This document shows positions 61,768-64,000 of a stretch of DNA of 64,000 nt, in pieces. The notes beneath the pieces were generated by a model, which had not been told where the DNA came from, ran no database searches, and saw nothing but the letters and a program-made list of their open reading frames with translations. The stretch comes from Algoriphagus antarcticus (GTDB lineage: Bacteria; Bacteroidota; Bacteroidia; Cytophagales; Cyclobacteriaceae): assembly GCF_002150685.1 (NCBI RefSeq), contig NZ_MSSW01000013.1, positions 1 through 64,000 of the forward strand, read 5' to 3'. The translations under genes and the position numbers were made by a program. How positions within the stretch are numbered: the first letter of the stretch is position 1; the number at the start of each line of letters is the position of its first letter.

Positions 61768-62625
61768 TTATATAGTCAATGATTTAAACTCCCTTGTGAG
61801 ATCAGTTAGGGATTTTTCCACCCCCATTCTTTCAAGAGATGATGCCCCTACAAATCCATGGGCATTGGTTTTATCCAGGATTACCCGGACATCATCAGGA
61901 GTATTGATGGGACCCCCATGTGCCAGAAAAAATATCTTTGGGTTTACCTTTTTGGCCGCTCCAATGATGCTGTTAGTCCTTTCTATGGCATCATCCATCG
62001 TGCAGGAGGCACCTGTCACACCAATTGATCCCCCCACGGTAGTTCCCACATGGGTAATGATCGCATCGGCACCCGCCTCAGCCATCTGTACCGCTTCCTC
62101 AGGTTTTGCCACATACACAATGGAGAACAAATCCATTTTGCTGGCAATCCTTACCATTTCAACCTCCTTGTCAAAGCCCATCCCTGTTTCCTCCAGCACC
62201 TGTCTGAAATGACCGTCCACGATGCAGTGGGTTGGGAAATTATTGATACCGGAAAAACCCATTTCCTTCACCTTCAACAGGTGGTGCCAAATTCTGCGGC
62301 GGGGATCCGAACCGTGTACGCCACAAATGACCGGAATGTCCTCCACTACCGGCAGCACCTCGAATTCCCCGATTTCCATGGCTACCGCATTGGCATCCCC
62401 ATAAGCCATCAGACCGGCGGTGGATCCATGTCCCGACATTCGAAAGCGGCCGGAATTATAGATAATGATCAAGTCCGCTCCGCCTTTCTCAATGAATTTG
62501 GCGCTGATGCCAGTTCCGGCACCTGCAGCAATAATCGCTTTTTTCTGGTCGATCACTTTTTGTAACCTGTCTCTAACTTCCTGCCTTGTATAAGGGTTTC
62601 CCTTTCCTGTCCATGGATTGGCCAT
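61768..62625 (-). CDS. Phosphoenolpyruvate hydrolase family TIM-barrel protein
   Basis: This 285-aa predicted TIM barrel of the PEP_hydrolase family (PF09370 as I recall it) has no established reaction. Characteristic blocks are AIIAAGAGTGISAKFIEKGG, YNSGRFRMSGHGS, VICGVHGSDPRR, GFSGINNFPTHCIVDG, ADAIITHVGTTVGGSIG and FLAHGGPINTPDDV. It lies 50 bp after the Tm-1-like gene. In plants, a barrel of this kind is fused to a UPF0261 domain in the Tm-1 protein, so the adjacent pair probably works as one enzyme. Confidence 0.88.
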   Translation of the reverse strand: MANPWTGKGNPYTRQEVRDRLQKVIDQKKAIIAAGAGTGISAKFIEKGGADLIIIYNSGRFRMSGHGSTAGLMAYGDANAVAMEIGEFEVLPVVEDIPVICGVHGSDPRRRIWHHLLKVKEMGFSGINNFPTHCIVDGHFRQVLEETGMGFDKEVEMVRIASKMDLFSIVYVAKPEEAVQMAEAGADAIITHVGTTVGGSIGVTGASCTMDDAIERTNSIIGAAKKVNPKIFFLAHGGPINTPDDVRVILDKTNAHGFVGASSLERMGVEKSLTDLTREFKSLTI

Positions 62626-62675
62626 AATTGTCTCTTGATTTGATTTGTGATGATTTTTTATATTCCTGACGGAAT

Positions 62676-63920
62676 TTATTTTACGCTTTTTGATTTGTGT
62701 TTTTCAATATTCTCCAACAAACTATCGACTGCCGATTCGGAAAACAATGTTTCGTTAATATGGGCATCCATTTCCACCACTTTCACATGATCCTTCAGTT
62801 GCTGCTTTAGGGAATCAAATAAAACCCGGTTGATTTTAGGTTGATAGAATATACCGCCTTCCGAATCGATTTGAGATAGGCCTTTAAGGGGAAGTAAAAC
62901 GGTCACCGGTACAACCGAAAAGTTTAACTTTTCAGCTATCATTTTCGCCAATTGTATGTTTTCCTGCCCATCGGTTCTCATCAGGGTGACATCCGGAGCC
63001 CAGCTGTAAAGCTGCCGCGCTTTATATTGGCCGGGAACCGTATCCAGGTGGGCAAAGTTGACCATGTCCAGACAACCCGGCACCACCACCTGTGGGATTC
63101 CCATTTCAACGGCAGCTGAGAGGCGCCCGGGGCCTGCACTGCAGATACCTCCGCATAATTCATCGGCCAGCTCAGTGGTAGTGATGTCCAGTACACCATC
63201 AAAGCAGCCTTCCCGGATCAGTGTTTCCATTGCATTTCCACCCAGCCCGTTGGCATGAAATGCCATGACTTCATACCCCTTGGCCTCCAAAGATTTTGTG
63301 CATTGGTCTACGCAGGCGGTGGTGTTGCCAAACATGCTGATAGCAATGGTCCCAAAGTTTTTGTCATCTACCTCTAAATTCACTCTCCCCATCCCGCAAA
63401 CAGCAGCGGCTGCGTTCCGCATGATGGGCCGGCTGATACTGTTCAGCCCGGCTACATCTACTACCGATGGCATCAGGAGTATATCCTTCATGCCTACCTG
63501 ACGGGTAACATCCTTGGCTGCCAGTGTTGAGATACAGAGTTTCGGAAAACCAAGGGGCAATTCCTGCATGGCCGCGAGCGCTATATAGGTACCGCCGCCC
63601 CCACCCATGCCTATAACTGCTTTGATTTTACCTTGAGTCATCAGCTTGGTAACCATTTTCCGCGCACCCCTTCCCATTACTTCCACAGCAAATCCCCGAT
63701 CCCCCATTTGTCGAAGCGCTTCAATGGTTTGGCCGCCTTCCATGGCAACCAAGTCAGATTCAAAATCGACTGGAAAAAATGAGGTGGAGCCCATGACCCC
63801 TGTGTTCATGGCAATCACATTGTCCCCATTGGAGACAATGCATTGCCGGAGAAAATTAAAGTTCTCCTCCTTGGTGTCGAAACAGCCAAGCATCAAGATT
63901 GATTTGTTTTTTGTAGTCAT
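62676..63920 (-). CDS. Tm-1-like ATP-binding (UPF0261) protein
   Basis: This 414-aa protein has the UPF0261/Tm-1 N-terminal architecture: two Rossmann-like lobes, MLGCFDTKEENFNFLR at the start, a glycine-rich nucleotide site GMGGGGGTYIALAAM (104-118), LCISTLAAKD, MFGNTTACVDQC, VMAFHANGLGGNAME and SAGPGRLSAAVEMGIPQVVV. Structures of relatives bind ATP; the enzymatic role is unknown. It is the first gene of the unit with the TIM-barrel and MFS genes. Base composition is visibly higher in G+C than in most of the window. Confidence 0.9.
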   Translation of the reverse strand: MTTKNKSILMLGCFDTKEENFNFLRQCIVSNGDNVIAMNTGVMGSTSFFPVDFESDLVAMEGGQTIEALRQMGDRGFAVEVMGRGARKMVTKLMTQGKIKAVIGMGGGGGTYIALAAMQELPLGFPKLCISTLAAKDVTRQVGMKDILLMPSVVDVAGLNSISRPIMRNAAAAVCGMGRVNLEVDDKNFGTIAISMFGNTTACVDQCTKSLEAKGYEVMAFHANGLGGNAMETLIREGCFDGVLDITTTELADELCGGICSAGPGRLSAAVEMGIPQVVVPGCLDMVNFAHLDTVPGQYKARQLYSWAPDVTLMRTDGQENIQLAKMIAEKLNFSVVPVTVLLPLKGLSQIDSEGGIFYQPKINRVLFDSLKQQLKDHVKVVEMDAHINETLFSESAVDSLLENIEKHKSKSVK

Positions 63921-63923
63921 TAA

Positions 63924-63998
63924 CTATACCACAAAATCAAAAACAACTACCCGTTTCAGTCTAGGAACCACGAGCTCTTTGACTTTTTCATGAATTGG
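63924..63998 (-). CDS. Possible 3' end of a gene running off the right edge
   Basis: A minus-strand frame entering from the window edge reads PIHEKVKELVVPRLKRVVVF then DFVV and TAG at 63926-63924, 3 bp before the Tm-1-like ATG. The short length prevents family assignment, and it may be chance. Confidence 0.3.
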   Translation of the reverse strand, partial: PIHEKVKELVVPRLKRVVVFDFVV

Positions 63999-64000
63999 AT

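Overview
The window looks like chromosomal DNA of a Bacteroidota bacterium, most likely the Cytophagales (Cyclobacteriaceae/Algoriphagus type). This is inference from gene content and signals. Pointers are a TonB-dependent receptor paired with a DUF4249 lipoprotein, BatB/BatC-like genes, a MetH split into two polypeptides, energy-transducer TonB proteins, weak or absent Shine-Dalgarno sequences, and TTG/TAnnTTTG-type promoters of the Bacteroidota primary sigma factor. Most of the sequence is AT-rich (I estimate about 40% G+C by eye). The last 2 kb is clearly richer in G+C.

Layout. 0-7 kb, minus strand: a BlaI/BlaR1-like sensor pair behind palindromic operators; an arsR - DUF6428 - arsenate reductase cluster with two near-identical operator copies and no efflux pump; a DUF4249/TonB receptor pair. 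7-20 kb, plus strand: a partial Bat operon (VWA, TPR, BatC-like), thiolase, a MORN/YwqK-repeat protein, purC, STAS protein, RNase Z, a queuosine-precursor transporter, an 856-bp gene-free stretch with repeats, a cold-shock-type DEAD-box helicase, rsmE, a MerR regulator and dprA. 20-35 kb, mostly minus strand: an antitoxin with a broken ParE-like toxin, HMG-CoA lyase, an interrupted TonB-domain gene, the methionine operon metH(N)-metH(C)-metF behind a SAM-I riboswitch, a barrel protein and a hybrid histidine kinase, a thioredoxin-fold ferredoxin, a DUF819 membrane protein, a NUDIX hydrolase and a lipoprotein. 35-52 kb: AceK, then esterase, M17 aminopeptidase and ATP-grasp genes; a TIGR02757 gene with a membrane protein; a LysM/RlpA-like protein; NfeD, truncated globin, plsC, gatC and a large membrane TPR protein; an orphan ABC ATPase; PduO-type cobalamin adenosyltransferase; ilvE. 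52-60 kb: three sulfatases and an oversized PhoD-type phosphatase. 60-64 kb: MFS transporter, a PEP-hydrolase-family TIM barrel and a Tm-1-like (UPF0261) protein in one direction.

Functional links. The metH/metF genes, the SAM riboswitch and the cobalamin adenosyltransferase fit B12-dependent one-carbon metabolism. The sulfatases, PhoD and MFS transporter suggest scavenging of sulfate and phosphate esters. The terminal Tm-1-like plus TIM-barrel pair is the most intriguing uncharacterised unit: the same two domains are fused in the plant Tm-1 antiviral protein.

The spacers hold several kinds of dispersed repeat (a 73-bp element in two copies, GTGCC-NNN-GGCAC hairpin clusters, a GATGTAGGATG-type element, a TCATTGCGAGGA-type element). 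Three broken genes were found by reading the spacers: a parE-like toxin, a secreted TonB-domain protein and an antitoxin tail. I saw no rRNA, tRNA, CRISPR array or complete insertion sequence.
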